From positions 31,557-95,556 of the forward strand of contig AGIG01000008.1 in the NCBI GenBank assembly GCA_000227525.2: a DNA stretch of 64,000 nt. The letters run 5' to 3'. Made by a program: the position numbers and the translations under genes. Of this stretch, positions 1 through 7,891 are shown one piece after another. Numbering within the stretch: position 1 is the first letter of the stretch; every line of letters begins with the position of its first letter. Under the pieces are notes generated by a model that did not search any database, was not told where the DNA came from, and saw only the letters and a list, made by a program, of their open reading frames with translations. Source of the stretch: a gamma proteobacterium HIMB30. Its GTDB lineage: Bacteria; Pseudomonadota; Gammaproteobacteria; Pseudomonadales; Litorivicinaceae.

Positions 1-1065
1 TGTTAGATCCTCGTTCAGGTTTTCAAGGTTTTCAATCGGAGCCCCAGTGAGATACTGGTGCGTTGGTGGGATCTCACCCTTTCCTTTCACTGGAATACCG
101 ACCGTCTGATAGTAGCGGGTCGGCTCCATATCAATGATTTGGTCGTTACCCAATGTCACAGGCATATCCATTGATGCGCCTTTACCCTTGTGGATCTTCC
201 GAACACGCAAGGTTGTGATTGAGCCCATTTCGATCGCTGTCCCACTGACCTCGCCGTCACCCTGAGCGTAATGCACATCGCCGACAAAGACACCGCATCC
301 ATCGATGAAGCACGGGAACATGATTCGGGTACCAACCTGCATTTGCTGAACATCCATATTGCCACCATTTTCACGCGGTGGGATGGTACGCAAACAGTCC
401 TGCTCAGCCGGGGCTCCGACACCACACAAGTCTGCTGGCAAAGCACCCGCACCCGATGGACCGAGTACCGCACCGCCGACTGCAGCCAAACCTGCTTCCC
501 GCGCTTTGATCTTCTCGATTTCAGGCATGCCAGGCATGACTCCTATCGAGCCAGGGAAAGCCTCATAGGGCACGGTGATCCCTGGCATTCCCGGGGAGAC
601 TGCTCCTGTTCGTGTCAGCTGCCAGTTGACGATGTACGGCTCAGTGAAAATATCACGCAAGAAACCGAACCCAGGAGCGATCACCGTATACCCATATTGG
701 TCCGGGACGATATCAACGATTTCGACTTCAATCGCATCACCGCGCTCGACGCCGTTAATATGAACGGGACCTGTCATCGGATGCACCAGGCCAAGGTCGA
801 CCGTCGCGAGGTCTGCTGGAATCGAATCCAATCGGAACTCGGTGTCTAGCGCATCGCGGGTGTGATACACAATCATATCACCAACGTTCGCTTTGGCTTT
901 TTCTGGAACCTCTGGATGGTATCTGTTGAAACAATTCGGATCATCGACGCAATGCATACCCTGTTTTTTTAGCTCAACAATGGTCATCCATTTTTGGTCG
1001 GTTGTGTCTGCATACGCAGGAAGCGCTAGAGCTCCAAGTACTGCAGAGAGTATTATTTTTTTCAT
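1..1065 (-). CDS. fmdA: Acetamidase/formamidase with signal peptide (partial, runs off left edge)
   Basis: Hydrolyses formamide or short amides to ammonia and the acid (family knowledge). The visible 355 residues start with a Sec signal peptide (KK, then IILSAVLGALALPAYA, likely cleaved before DTTDQ), so the enzyme should be periplasmic, whereas most family members are cytosolic. Family motifs are clear: PGFGFLRDIF, TIPPRENGGNMD near the middle, then GDVHYAQGDGEVSGTAIE with metal-binding His/Asp residues. The C terminus lies beyond the window. I chose the ATG at 1065 because GAGGA lies 7 bases upstream and the signal peptide begins there. The frame stays open for another 43 codons to an ATG at 1194 that has a poor ribosome site. 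Family is certain; the substrate is not. Confidence 0.93.
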   Translation of the reverse strand, partial: MKKIILSAVLGALALPAYADTTDQKWMTIVELKKQGMHCVDDPNCFNRYHPEVPEKAKANVGDMIVYHTRDALDTEFRLDSIPADLATVDLGLVHPMTGPVHINGVERGDAIEVEIVDIVPDQYGYTVIAPGFGFLRDIFTEPYIVNWQLTRTGAVSPGMPGITVPYEAFPGSIGVMPGMPEIEKIKAREAGLAAVGGAVLGPSGAGALPADLCGVGAPAEQDCLRTIPPRENGGNMDVQQMQVGTRIMFPCFIDGCGVFVGDVHYAQGDGEVSGTAIEMGSITTLRVRKIHKGKGASMDMPVTLGNDQIIDMEPTRYYQTVGIPVKGKGEIPPTHQYLTGAPIENLENLNEDLT

Positions 1066-1443
1066 CACTCTGTCCTCTAGGATAGGGAACATACCCAATA
1101 CTGAGAGTACTCTTTTTTTTCCACTAATCAATGTCTTAATACGTTTCGACCAGGTTACCTCGCGACCTTCATCTAGAGTTTTTGTTGGTGTCATCTTGGG
1201 CTCTCGCTAGAAAATCTGCTTAAAGAATTATCGGATCGCTAGCCTGCTTACAACCATCACGACCTGTTTGACTGAGGCTACTTGAAATGTGTTCAGAGGC
1301 TGTGATCTACCGGTAACAGCACGTGATCGCTATACCAAGGTGATTCAATCGATCTTGGACTGAATGTCGATACCGTAAAGCGCTTTCAAACGCTGACGAG
1401 AACCTCATACACCAACTGACAACAATTTGATCAGGAGAGGTTG
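1066..1443. other. Intergenic region between divergent fmdA and azoR
   Basis: About 380 bases with no convincing gene other than the possible 43-codon in-frame extension of the amidase (1066-1194). It must hold the promoters of both flanking genes. I see no clear consensus -35/-10 pair and no repeat. An AGGAGAGG at its right end is the ribosome site of the azoR-like gene. Confidence 0.5.
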
Positions 1444-2022
1444 ATGGGAAGTAACATTCTTTTAATATCGGGCAGTGCTCAAGGCACAAATGCATCCAGT
1501 TTTTCTATTGCGAAACAAGTCATCGCGAGACTTCAGGCCACCGAACTCAAGATTCGAGATCTTTCATCTGGATTACTGAGTATTAATCAAGAGTGGGTCA
1601 CAGCGAATCTCACCGAGCAATCGTCACGGACTCAGGAACAAGAAGAGCGACTTTCTCTTTCTGATGAGCTCATCAAAGAAGTCATATGGGCTGACATCAT
1701 CGTGATTGCGTCACCTATCTATAACTTCAGCATACCGAGTGCGCTTAAAGTGTGGGTCGATCAAATCTGCAGAGCTGGCTTGACCTTTAACTACTCAGAA
1801 ACCGGACCTGTCGGATTACTCAAAGATAAACGAGCCATCCTCACGATGACTTCTGGTGGTGTTCCAGTTGATTCGGCGGTTGATTTCGCTACTCCATATC
1901 TTCGACAAGTGCTCAACTTTATTGGCATCCAAGACATCCAAACGGTGAGTGCGGATCAGCAGGTGACAACAACTGATTACATGGAACGAGCAGCAGAAGA
2001 TATTCAAAAAGTTGCCGCGTGA
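1444..2022 (+). CDS. azoR: FMN-dependent NADH:quinone/azo reductase (AzoR family)
   Basis: 192-residue flavodoxin-fold reductase that passes two electrons from NAD(P)H via FMN to quinones or azo compounds in the cytosol. Family signatures visible: the N-terminal phosphate-binding segment SGSAQGTNASSFS, the flavin-contacting SPIYNFSIPSALKVWVDQI (E. coli AzoR has APMYNF at this place) and RAGLTFNYSETGPVGLL, then TSGGVP. Length matches the family (about 200). A TTG directly before the ATG could also start it; the ATG at 1444 lies a normal distance after AGGAGAGG. It is divergent from the amidase with no operon partner. The physiological substrate is unknown. Confidence 0.88.
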   Translation: MGSNILLISGSAQGTNASSFSIAKQVIARLQATELKIRDLSSGLLSINQEWVTANLTEQSSRTQEQEERLSLSDELIKEVIWADIIVIASPIYNFSIPSALKVWVDQICRAGLTFNYSETGPVGLLKDKRAILTMTSGGVPVDSAVDFATPYLRQVLNFIGIQDIQTVSADQQVTTTDYMERAAEDIQKVAA

Positions 2023-2143
2023 ATCCGTGACTGAGGCCAGCGCAGAGTCAGACAACTTCATCGATGACGACTGGTCTGCGCCTGGACTCCTGGTCGTTTG
2101 ACCACAGCGAACTTAAAGGCTCCTGCCGAACAGTTAGTGCACC

Positions 2144-3175
2144 TTAAAGCGCCTTACAGTTCTCGTCGGTTCCTAGAATTGATACCGGTTTTCCTTGTTC
2201 CCTAAATTTATCGGCTCTTGTATCGATAAATCTTTGGAACTGTGGCTCGGTGACATACACACCACCTGACACGTATTCAAAAAGCGATTCAACGTGGAAG
2301 GAACGCAACTGAGCCTCAGCCCTTATCACTTCACTGAAATCAGGATTGAAGAGCACAACCGTTGGGGTGTAACTAATTTTCAGTTCTTGCGCTAAGCGGT
2401 TGACCGGAATTGATCGTCCATCGGGGAGTGCAATCGTCTTTGTGCTCCATAAGTCCAGTTGAACGGTATGAAATAATTCAGCTTGTTCTCTAAATGAGTC
2501 CTTTGCAAAAACGCACTCATGGAGCGTGTCACAGTCAATACAGTCGGTCTGCTCAAAAACTAAAGCGATCGGTGACCCGACTTGATACCCATCAAATGAC
2601 TGTTGAAAGAACGGCTGAGAGCCTAATGATTCCCTTGCGCTGACTCTAGGGCTATCTCTCAGAAACTCCAATATAGATCGCTTCTGATACTCCCTCGTAG
2701 AAACATATTCCAAAGATGCCAACATTTCCGTTGACGATAAATAACCATTCGTCCGTAACGCAGGTTGGCCGCTCTCATCAAAGAATATCAGCGTGGGCGT
2801 GAATTGAACCTTTAGCGCTTTTGCGATTGCCTTTTCAGTTGTCGACTCTCCGTGAATATCGAAAACTTCACGGTCGCCCCACATATTCAGATGCACTATG
2901 TCGAAATTTGCGTCGAGGCTCTCTCTTATTTTTTTCTGGGTCAAATTTTTTTCTATGAGCGCCTTACAATAAGGGCAAAAATCTTGAGTAAATAAGACCA
3001 GCAGGTGTTTTCCTTCGTCTGTAGCTTCAGCATTATCCTCTGACAAATCGAGGAAGCTGTTCTTGAACCAGTCGGGAATACCAAAGGGCTCTGGATGCGA
3101 TGCAGTGGTGGTTTCCGCGACTGCGATGGAGGTATACATTAGCACCGCCAACAGTCGCACCAACCCTCTAATCAT
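2144..3175 (-). CDS. Periplasmic protein with two tandem thioredoxin-like domains (SoxW-type)
   Basis: 343 residues: an N-terminal signal peptide (MIRGLVRLLAVLMYTSIAVA), then two consecutive thioredoxin-related domains of the SoxW/COG2143 type. The first (about residues 40-165) has the redox pair CPYC in LFTQDFCPYCKAL and the cis-Pro segment VQFTPTLIFF. The second (about 185-320) has CIDC in FEQTDCIDCDTL and ISYTPTVVLF. Both pairs are intact, which suggests a two-module thiol-disulfide relay in the periplasm (inference). Start chosen at 3175: AAGGGA precedes it, and an in-frame ATG ten codons upstream would bury the signal peptide. The gene lies 29 bases after a 50-residue secreted peptide on the same strand, so they probably form an operon. 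The specific partner is unknown. Confidence 0.85.
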   Translation of the reverse strand: MIRGLVRLLAVLMYTSIAVAETTTASHPEPFGIPDWFKNSFLDLSEDNAEATDEGKHLLVLFTQDFCPYCKALIEKNLTQKKIRESLDANFDIVHLNMWGDREVFDIHGESTTEKAIAKALKVQFTPTLIFFDESGQPALRTNGYLSSTEMLASLEYVSTREYQKRSILEFLRDSPRVSARESLGSQPFFQQSFDGYQVGSPIALVFEQTDCIDCDTLHECVFAKDSFREQAELFHTVQLDLWSTKTIALPDGRSIPVNRLAQELKISYTPTVVLFNPDFSEVIRAEAQLRSFHVESLFEYVSGGVYVTEPQFQRFIDTRADKFREQGKPVSILGTDENCKAL

Positions 3176-3204
3176 CGAAGTCCCTTGTACTCTGAATCGA
3201 TTCA

Positions 3205-3357
3205 CTAAAAATGTTTTGCAAAGTAAAGTTGCTCAGTATCTAAGCACTCACAATACGGAGTCCACGCGCCGCTATCGGCCAGTGGCCTCAGGGCGGTGAG
3301 CGCTGAAGATGCGGTCGACATAAGTAATGCAACAATCAAAACTGATACTTCTTTCAT
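3205..3357 (-). CDS. Small secreted peptide with a Cys-Glu-Cys motif
   Basis: A 50-residue frame starting MKEVSVLIVALLMSTASSA, which reads as a complete signal peptide, and leaving a mature part of about 31 residues with one CxC motif (WTPYCECLD). AGGAGG stands four bases before the ATG, one of the strongest ribosome sites in this part of the window, and argues that the frame is translated. It sits directly upstream of the tandem-thioredoxin gene on the same strand. The pairing of a secreted dithiol peptide with a dithiol oxidoreductase suggests substrate and enzyme, or metal ligand and reductase, but that is inference. I recognise no family. It could also be the remnant of a longer gene. Confidence 0.6.
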   Translation of the reverse strand: MKEVSVLIVALLMSTASSALTALRPLADSGAWTPYCECLDTEQLYFAKHF

Positions 3358-3662
3358 AAATCCTCCTAATATTTATCCTCACCATAATTCATGTTAAAGA
3401 TTCCAAAAAAGAATAAAAAACTTTTAAGTAATAACTTTTCGGTCTAAAAAAGCGCAAACTGAGGCTGTTCTCAGGCAATATTCGTGGATAAAAACGAACA
3501 CAAAAATTAAGCTCTTGCCGTCTTGCTAAAGGTCCAACGCAACAGTGTCTTACAAGGGCTAAAAATTGCTACTTTTTCGCTTTTTTGTATAAGTCACTCT
3601 TAAATCCAATGCTAACGCGCCTTCCCTCGACTTTAGACGCGAATCAATGGCCAGGAGTCGAA
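3358..3662. other. AT-rich intergenic region
   Basis: About 300 bases between the CxC peptide (minus strand) and the zinc-ribbon gene (plus strand). It is visibly AT-rich and must contain both promoters. No tRNA, repeat or convincing terminator was seen. The plus-strand frame of the next gene stays open upstream to 3585, but without a ribosome site. Confidence 0.5.
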
Positions 3663-3842
3663 ATGAGAGTTAGAACAAAATGTTGCAACGAGTGCAATGA
3701 AGCAAAGGATACCTTATATCGGTGTAGGTATGCTGAAGCGACAGATTGGATATTCCTTTGCGGCAAATGTCTCACCCGAGTTAAAGAAATCTATGACGAC
3801 ACATACCAATACGGTGGAACTTGGAAAAGCAAAAGGAGGTAA
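3663..3842 (+). CDS. Small zinc-ribbon-like protein
   Basis: 59-residue cytosolic protein with the cysteine pattern CCNEC...C...CGKC, typical of a small zinc ribbon, followed by a basic tail ending in YQYGGTWKSKRR. The many cysteines and the conserved-looking tail resemble short uncharacterised proteins I know from marine gammaproteobacteria, but I cannot name a described family. Start chosen at 3663 because AGGAG lies five bases upstream. Function unknown; nucleic-acid or protein binding through zinc is the usual role of such folds. Confidence 0.7.
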   Translation: MRVRTKCCNECNEAKDTLYRCRYAEATDWIFLCGKCLTRVKEIYDDTYQYGGTWKSKRR

Positions 3843-3998
3843 TCTTCATACTCATAAACTCTCTCGCATCGATAGATCGAGGGTCGAGCGATGATACTTT
3901 TCTTCAGCACACCTTAACGCCATTAAGTTACTGCTAACAAATTTATGTACTCGTTGAGAATGGCGGCAGACAACCTCATACGTTTACAAACCACCACT

Positions 3999-4422
3999 CT
4001 AATGACTTATCAGATTTATCTGAAGATCCTTATTGTCAGGGACTGAGAAAGAGGCATCCGAAAATGATGGTGGCCCGAAGTTGCCTGTAGCATCGTTACT
4101 GAAACCAACTTGCTCTTTTGGTATGCCAAGGAAGTTTAGGTCCAGCCCCTTATTGTAATTGGCGTCCAAAAACACTTTGATAGCGTATTTTCATTGGTAA
4201 ATCGAATTCAAAAGTTGTGTCACCGGCACTAACATCCTTGATGGCGCCCACTACGACCTTATCGCCATTTTTAAAACGGTTTGCGCTGTTATAGACAGCT
4301 AAGTTGATTTCACCCCTCTTCTCAATGTTGTGAACATTAACCCTAACTATCTCGGCGCAAGCAGATGAAGCCGAAAATAAAAACGCTACCGATAACGCCG
4401 CAACCACTCTAATCTTATGCAT
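3999..4422 (-). pseudogene. DUF2141 secreted protein, split by a frameshift
   Basis: The 5' part encodes a signal peptide (MHKIRVVAALSVAFLFSASSACA) and the first half of a DUF2141 domain up to FDLPMK at residue 78. The frame then shifts at a run of four A (T4188-4191 on the plus strand). In the next frame the family hallmark continues perfectly: YAIKVFLDANYNKGLD, NFLGIPKEQVGFSN and GPPSFSDASF, ending at the stop 3999-4001. Removing one A gives a 140-residue protein, the normal DUF2141 length. As read, the product stops after 90 residues. This is a recent inactivation or a homopolymer sequencing error; the intact second half favours a recent event or an error. It is divergent from the DUF2306 gene with a 25-base gap. 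Confidence 0.85.
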
Positions 4423-4425
4423 CTT

Positions 4426-4439
4426 AATCTCCGGAGATT
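4426..4439. promoter_or_regulatory. Palindromic ribosome-binding site shared by divergent genes
   Basis: The 14-base perfect palindrome AATCTCCGGAGATT lies in the 25-base gap between the divergent DUF2141 and DUF2306 starts and presents GGAG to both messages. With so short a gap, at least one promoter must lie inside the opposite coding region. The palindrome could also be an operator; the sequence alone cannot tell. Confidence 0.45.
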
Positions 4440-4447
4440 TAGAACAA

Positions 4448-4837
4448 ATGTCATTATTGGCAGCTGAACCTCAGCCTATTCCACTTCATGCTATTGCTGC
4501 AATCATGGCCACCCTCCTTGGAGGCACACAGCTCTTCATGAAAAAAGGTGGATCTATTCATAAGTTGATTGGTTATGTCTGGGTTGGGTTAATGTTATTT
4601 GTATCTGTTTCTTCTCTGTTCATTCACAAAATTCGGTTCTGGGGTGAATACAGCCCAATACATCTGTTAAGTCTCTGGACAATAGTTTCAATAATTTTAG
4701 CGATCTACTTTGTGCGGCTTGGGAACATCAAGCGACACAGAAAGGCGATGATCGCCTTGTATTGTTTCGCTCTAATTCTTACGGGCTTTTTCACACTCTT
4801 ACCCGGACGAGTGATGCACCAAGTAGTTTTTGGATAA
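4448..4837 (+). CDS. DUF2306 membrane protein
   Basis: 129 residues with four predicted membrane helices (about 15-30, 42-60, 75-92, 102-120). Signatures of the DUF2306 family are present: the G-x-HKLIGY segment after helix one, the basic loop KRHRKAM, and the C-terminal FFTLLPGRVMHQVVFG. Biochemical function unknown. It is the last chromosomal gene before the tRNA-Cys fragment that bounds the island on its left. Confidence 0.82.
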   Translation: MSLLAAEPQPIPLHAIAAIMATLLGGTQLFMKKGGSIHKLIGYVWVGLMLFVSVSSLFIHKIRFWGEYSPIHLLSLWTIVSIILAIYFVRLGNIKRHRKAMIALYCFALILTGFFTLLPGRVMHQVVFG

Positions 4838-4874
4838 CGAATAGGACGCACAAGCCTAAGGATGCTGACATTAC

Positions 4875-4919
4875 TGGAGGCGCGTACCGGAATCGAACCG
4901 ATGTCCACGGATTTGCAAT
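4875..4919 (-). repeat. Left attachment-site repeat: 3' fragment of tRNA-Cys
   Basis: 45 bases identical to 21167-21211, the 3' part of the intact tRNA-Cys gene (anticodon, variable region, T arm, acceptor 3' strand and CCA). The match stops abruptly after the anticodon: the next bases differ from the D-arm side, so this is not a functional tRNA. Such partial copies are left when a tyrosine-recombinase element enters a tRNA 3' end. The order intact tRNA - island - fragment, with the tRNA 3' end facing the island, is exactly as expected. Confidence 0.88.
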
Positions 4920-4974
4920 AGCTTGCATACCCAATAACCAATTATTTTTATTGATGAAAATAAAAGTGTGCTAC

Positions 4975-4999
4975 GGAATGTGTTTTGAAAACATATTCC
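4975..4999. repeat. Imperfect inverted repeat near the left island end
   Basis: GGAATGTGTTTT, a single G, then AAAACATATTCC: a 12-bp inverted repeat with one mismatch and a one-base centre. It lies 56 bases inside the left repeat and about 75 bases past the aldehyde dehydrogenase stop. With no immediate T run it is a poor intrinsic terminator and more like a protein-binding palindrome, but transcript ending cannot be excluded. Confidence 0.4.
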
Positions 5000-5073
5000 G
5001 CTCTTTCCAATTAACAAATCTAGGAGCTGCAGGAGTCCATTGCAACTCCGAGATTTTTGATCGCCCCCTCCGA

Positions 5074-6588
5074 TTAACGAAGGTCATCAGGAAGCAAATT
5101 TTCTGGGATATCCTGAAAACAGACGGGACGTAAAAACCTCCGGATAGCCATACTCCCAACGGATGTTGCACCGAAATTCGTGCTCGCTGGATAAGGCCCT
5201 CCATGAACCATCGCATCACAAACTTCAACTCCAGTTGGATACGCGTTTGCCAGGACACGACCCGCCTTACGGGTCAGTATAGGCATCAGAGCACTTCCAT
5301 AATCCGAGTCATCATCTGATGTATGTAATGTACACGTTAGCTGTCCGTCCAGATGCTTTGCGACCTCTAGCATTTGCTCAAAATCCGAAACCTTAACAAT
5401 GAGTCCCAACGGACCAAATACTTCATGACCAAGTGACTCGTCTGCTAACCAAGTCGCTCCATCTGTTTCATAGAGATAGGGTGTAGCCTGTCGTTGTTCA
5501 CACATCGACGTGAGCACACTACGAACACCAGTTGTGCTCGATATCCGTTTTTGTCCTTCTTGATAAGCGGCAGCTATCCCATCAGTCAGCATCATCTGAG
5601 GTATTGCATCGGCGAGCGCATCTTTCGCTGCATTAATCAAGTTATCTGCTGCTTCACCCTCTATCAAAAAAATAATCCCTGGATTAGTACAAAACTGCCC
5701 AGCTCCCATCGTCAGAGATGCAGCCCATCCCCGACCAATCTCTTCGCCCCTCTCCAATACTGCACCAGGTAGCATAAACATCGGGTTCACTGACCCAAGC
5801 TCACCGAAAAATGGGATAGGTTTTGGACGCTGTGCGCAGAGGTCAAAAAGTGCTCTGCCACCGACAAGGCTGCCCGTAAAGCCAACAGCAGAAATCAATG
5901 GATGTTTCACAAGAGCCTCACCCACTGCTCTGCTTCCACCATGGATCATCGAAAATACACCGTTTGGCATGTTGGTACGATCGATCGATCGCGCAATCGC
6001 TTGTGCGACAAGATCGCTTGTGCCCGGATGTGCTTGATGCGCCTTGACAACGACTGGACAACCAGCGGCTAACGCTGATGCTGTATCACCTCCAGCAGTC
6101 GAAAAGGCGAGTGGGAAATTGGAGGCCCCAAACACGGCAATTGGCCCCACAGGCATCTGCATAAGTCTCAAATCGGGGCGCGGTAACGGCGTTCGCTCCG
6201 GCAAGGCATCGTCGTAGCGACAATCTAAATAATCGCCCTTATCCAAAACTTCAGCGAACATTTTTAATTGGCCGCAGGTTCTGCCTCGCTCACCTTCCAA
6301 TCGTGCTGCGGGCAAACCAGTTTCTTCACCTGCGATGACTGTGATTGCATCACCGACAGTTTCGATTTCTTCTGCTATCGCCCTTAGAAAATCAGCACGC
6401 TCTGCCCTCGAAGTCTTGCAATATGAAGTAAACGCTTCTTCAGCGGCTTGAACCGCCTGGTCCACCAACTCATCGGTACCTGCTGGAAAACTATGGTTTG
6501 GGCCCGAGCTCGGAGAAGATTGAAAACTGCCAGAGCCCCCAACCCAGTCACCAGCAATTAAATGCGTCTGCTTCAATTGATAACTCAT
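5074..6588 (-). CDS. 2-oxoglutarate semialdehyde dehydrogenase
   Basis: 504-residue NAD(P)-dependent aldehyde dehydrogenase. It oxidises 2-oxoglutarate semialdehyde (2,5-dioxopentanoate) to 2-oxoglutarate, the last step of the 4-hydroxyproline pathway. Catalytic Cys300 is in GAGQFCTNPG and the general-base Glu in FFGELGSVNP; the cofactor segment includes FGASNFPLAFSTAGGD. The family-specific N terminus (LIAGDWVGG) and C terminus (MAIRRFLRPVCFQDIPENLLP) match this aldehyde dehydrogenase subgroup. Start placed at 6588, after AGGAG seven bases upstream; the frame is open 42 codons further without support. The gene is transcribed away from the 3-hydroxyproline genes and is separated from the rest of the 4-hydroxyproline genes. 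Confidence 0.9.
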   Translation of the reverse strand: MSYQLKQTHLIAGDWVGGSGSFQSSPSSGPNHSFPAGTDELVDQAVQAAEEAFTSYCKTSRAERADFLRAIAEEIETVGDAITVIAGEETGLPAARLEGERGRTCGQLKMFAEVLDKGDYLDCRYDDALPERTPLPRPDLRLMQMPVGPIAVFGASNFPLAFSTAGGDTASALAAGCPVVVKAHQAHPGTSDLVAQAIARSIDRTNMPNGVFSMIHGGSRAVGEALVKHPLISAVGFTGSLVGGRALFDLCAQRPKPIPFFGELGSVNPMFMLPGAVLERGEEIGRGWAASLTMGAGQFCTNPGIIFLIEGEAADNLINAAKDALADAIPQMMLTDGIAAAYQEGQKRISSTTGVRSVLTSMCEQRQATPYLYETDGATWLADESLGHEVFGPLGLIVKVSDFEQMLEVAKHLDGQLTCTLHTSDDDSDYGSALMPILTRKAGRVLANAYPTGVEVCDAMVHGGPYPASTNFGATSVGSMAIRRFLRPVCFQDIPENLLPDDLR

Positions 6589-6839
6589 GAATATTCTCCT
6601 AGTGGTTTTAACAATTCGCTGCGAGTTTATTATGGCCGCCACAAAATGAAGTGACCCCATCTGCCAACAGAGACTGAGATACAACAGGTTCAACGATAGC
6701 GAGACTCTAGCCACTCGGTTGAGCCGTTTGCATAGAATAATTCGCGCAACTGTCTTTGTTTTTCTACCCAGCGAATGTTGTAGTATTTTGAAGCCGAAGA
6801 GTCCAACATATCCGGAAGATAATAACTACTTTACGTTTT

Positions 6840-6856
6840 AAGGAGACCTTCAAATT
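6840..6856 (+). promoter_or_regulatory. Shine-Dalgarno site that fixes a non-standard ATT start
   Basis: AAGGAG at 6840-6845, eight bases before the ATT at 6854. An in-frame TAA overlaps this motif (6839-6841), so translation must begin after it, and there is no in-frame ATG, GTG or TTG before the conserved N-terminal domain. The site therefore points to ATT as the start codon. Confidence 0.65.
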
Positions 6857-7888
6857 AAGTCCTCTAGATCTGTACACATTATCGGTTGTCACGCAGAGGG
6901 TGAAGTTGGAGACGTTATTGTAGGAGGAGTTTCTCCCCCGCCGGGTGATACGATCTGGGAACAGGCGCTTTACATTCACTCCAATGGCGAATTGAGAGAT
7001 TTCGTTCTCAACGAACCCCGCGGCGGGCTATTTCGGCACGTCAATTTATTGGTTCCACCAAAAAATCCAAAAGCTCAAATGGGCTGGATTATTATGGAAC
7101 CAAGTCATACACCGCCGATGTCAGGATCAAACTCCATTTGTGTGGCAACTGTTCTGCTCGAAACTGGCATTATCCCAATGGAAGAGCCTGAAACCAAAAT
7201 GGTTTTAGAAGCACCAGGGGGGTTAATCAACGTCAGAGCGAAATGCAACGATGGCAAGGTAGAACGAGTCTATGTAGAAAACGTTACTTCCTTCGCTGGT
7301 TTGCTTGGCCAAAAGCTCGAAGTTGAAACAGTGGGCACGCTCACCGTTGATACGGCATATGGCGGAGATAGTTTCGTCACTGTAAACCGGAACCAAATTG
7401 GGTTTCAGATAAGTCCTGATGAAGCCAAAGATTTGGTCGAAATTGGTCGTAAAATCACTAAGGCAGCTAACGAGCAATTGAAATTCCAACACCCCACTAA
7501 TAAAGACTGGACTCATTTCTCATTTAGCCAAATCCATTCCGATCTCGAGAAAATCGATGGAGTAAAGACCTATACGAATACTGTCGTAATCGACCCTGGG
7601 AAACTAGATAGGTCACCGACCGGAACAGGTCTTTCCGCCCACATGGCCATTTTGCATGCGAAGAACAAGCTCAGCGTGGGGGAATCCGTGATCGCTAGAT
7701 CGATCATCGGGTCATGTTTTAAAGGAAAAATACTTGAAACATTGACGGATCATGGCATTTCTATGATAAGGCCTGAAATATCTGGACGCGCCTGGATCAC
7801 CGGCACTTACCAACACTATTTAGATCCTTCTGACCCGTGGCCGCGAGGTTATCGAATATCTGATACGTGGCCCGTCCGACCAATCTGA
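6854..7888 (+). CDS. trans-3-hydroxy-L-proline dehydratase (ATT start)
   Basis: Dehydrates trans-3-hydroxy-L-proline to pyrroline-2-carboxylate. 344 residues, proline-racemase fold. The racemase catalytic cysteines are replaced: Ser90 in PMSGSNS and Thr256 in DRSPTGTG. This Ser/Thr pair marks dehydratases rather than racemases or epimerases, and 90/256 are the numbers I recall for characterised bacterial enzymes when ATT is counted as residue 1. The conserved N terminus ([19 protein letters not shown]) lies between the ATT and the first ordinary start, TTG at 6992; starting at TTG would delete 46 residues, including the substrate-binding HAEGE. The C-terminal [18 protein letters not shown] is typical. 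Three bases separate it from the pyrroline-2-carboxylate reductase. Confidence 0.9.
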   Translation: MKSSRSVHIIGCHAEGEVGDVIVGGVSPPPGDTIWEQALYIHSNGELRDFVLNEPRGGLFRHVNLLVPPKNPKAQMGWIIMEPSHTPPMSGSNSICVATVLLETGIIPMEEPETKMVLEAPGGLINVRAKCNDGKVERVYVENVTSFAGLLGQKLEVETVGTLTVDTAYGGDSFVTVNRNQIGFQISPDEAKDLVEIGRKITKAANEQLKFQHPTNKDWTHFSFSQIHSDLEKIDGVKTYTNTVVIDPGKLDRSPTGTGLSAHMAILHAKNKLSVGESVIARSIIGSCFKGKILETLTDHGISMIRPEISGRAWITGTYQHYLDPSDPWPRGYRISDTWPVRPI

Positions 7889-7891
7889 TTT

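Noticed and set aside
3205..3357. Methanobactin-like or other known modified-peptide precursor
   Set aside because: No modification enzymes are nearby and the core does not match those precursors; a typical Sec signal is present instead.
4875..4948. A second tRNA-Cys gene at the left repeat
   Set aside because: Only the 3' 45 bases match; the D arm and 5' acceptor strand are missing, so it cannot fold as a tRNA.
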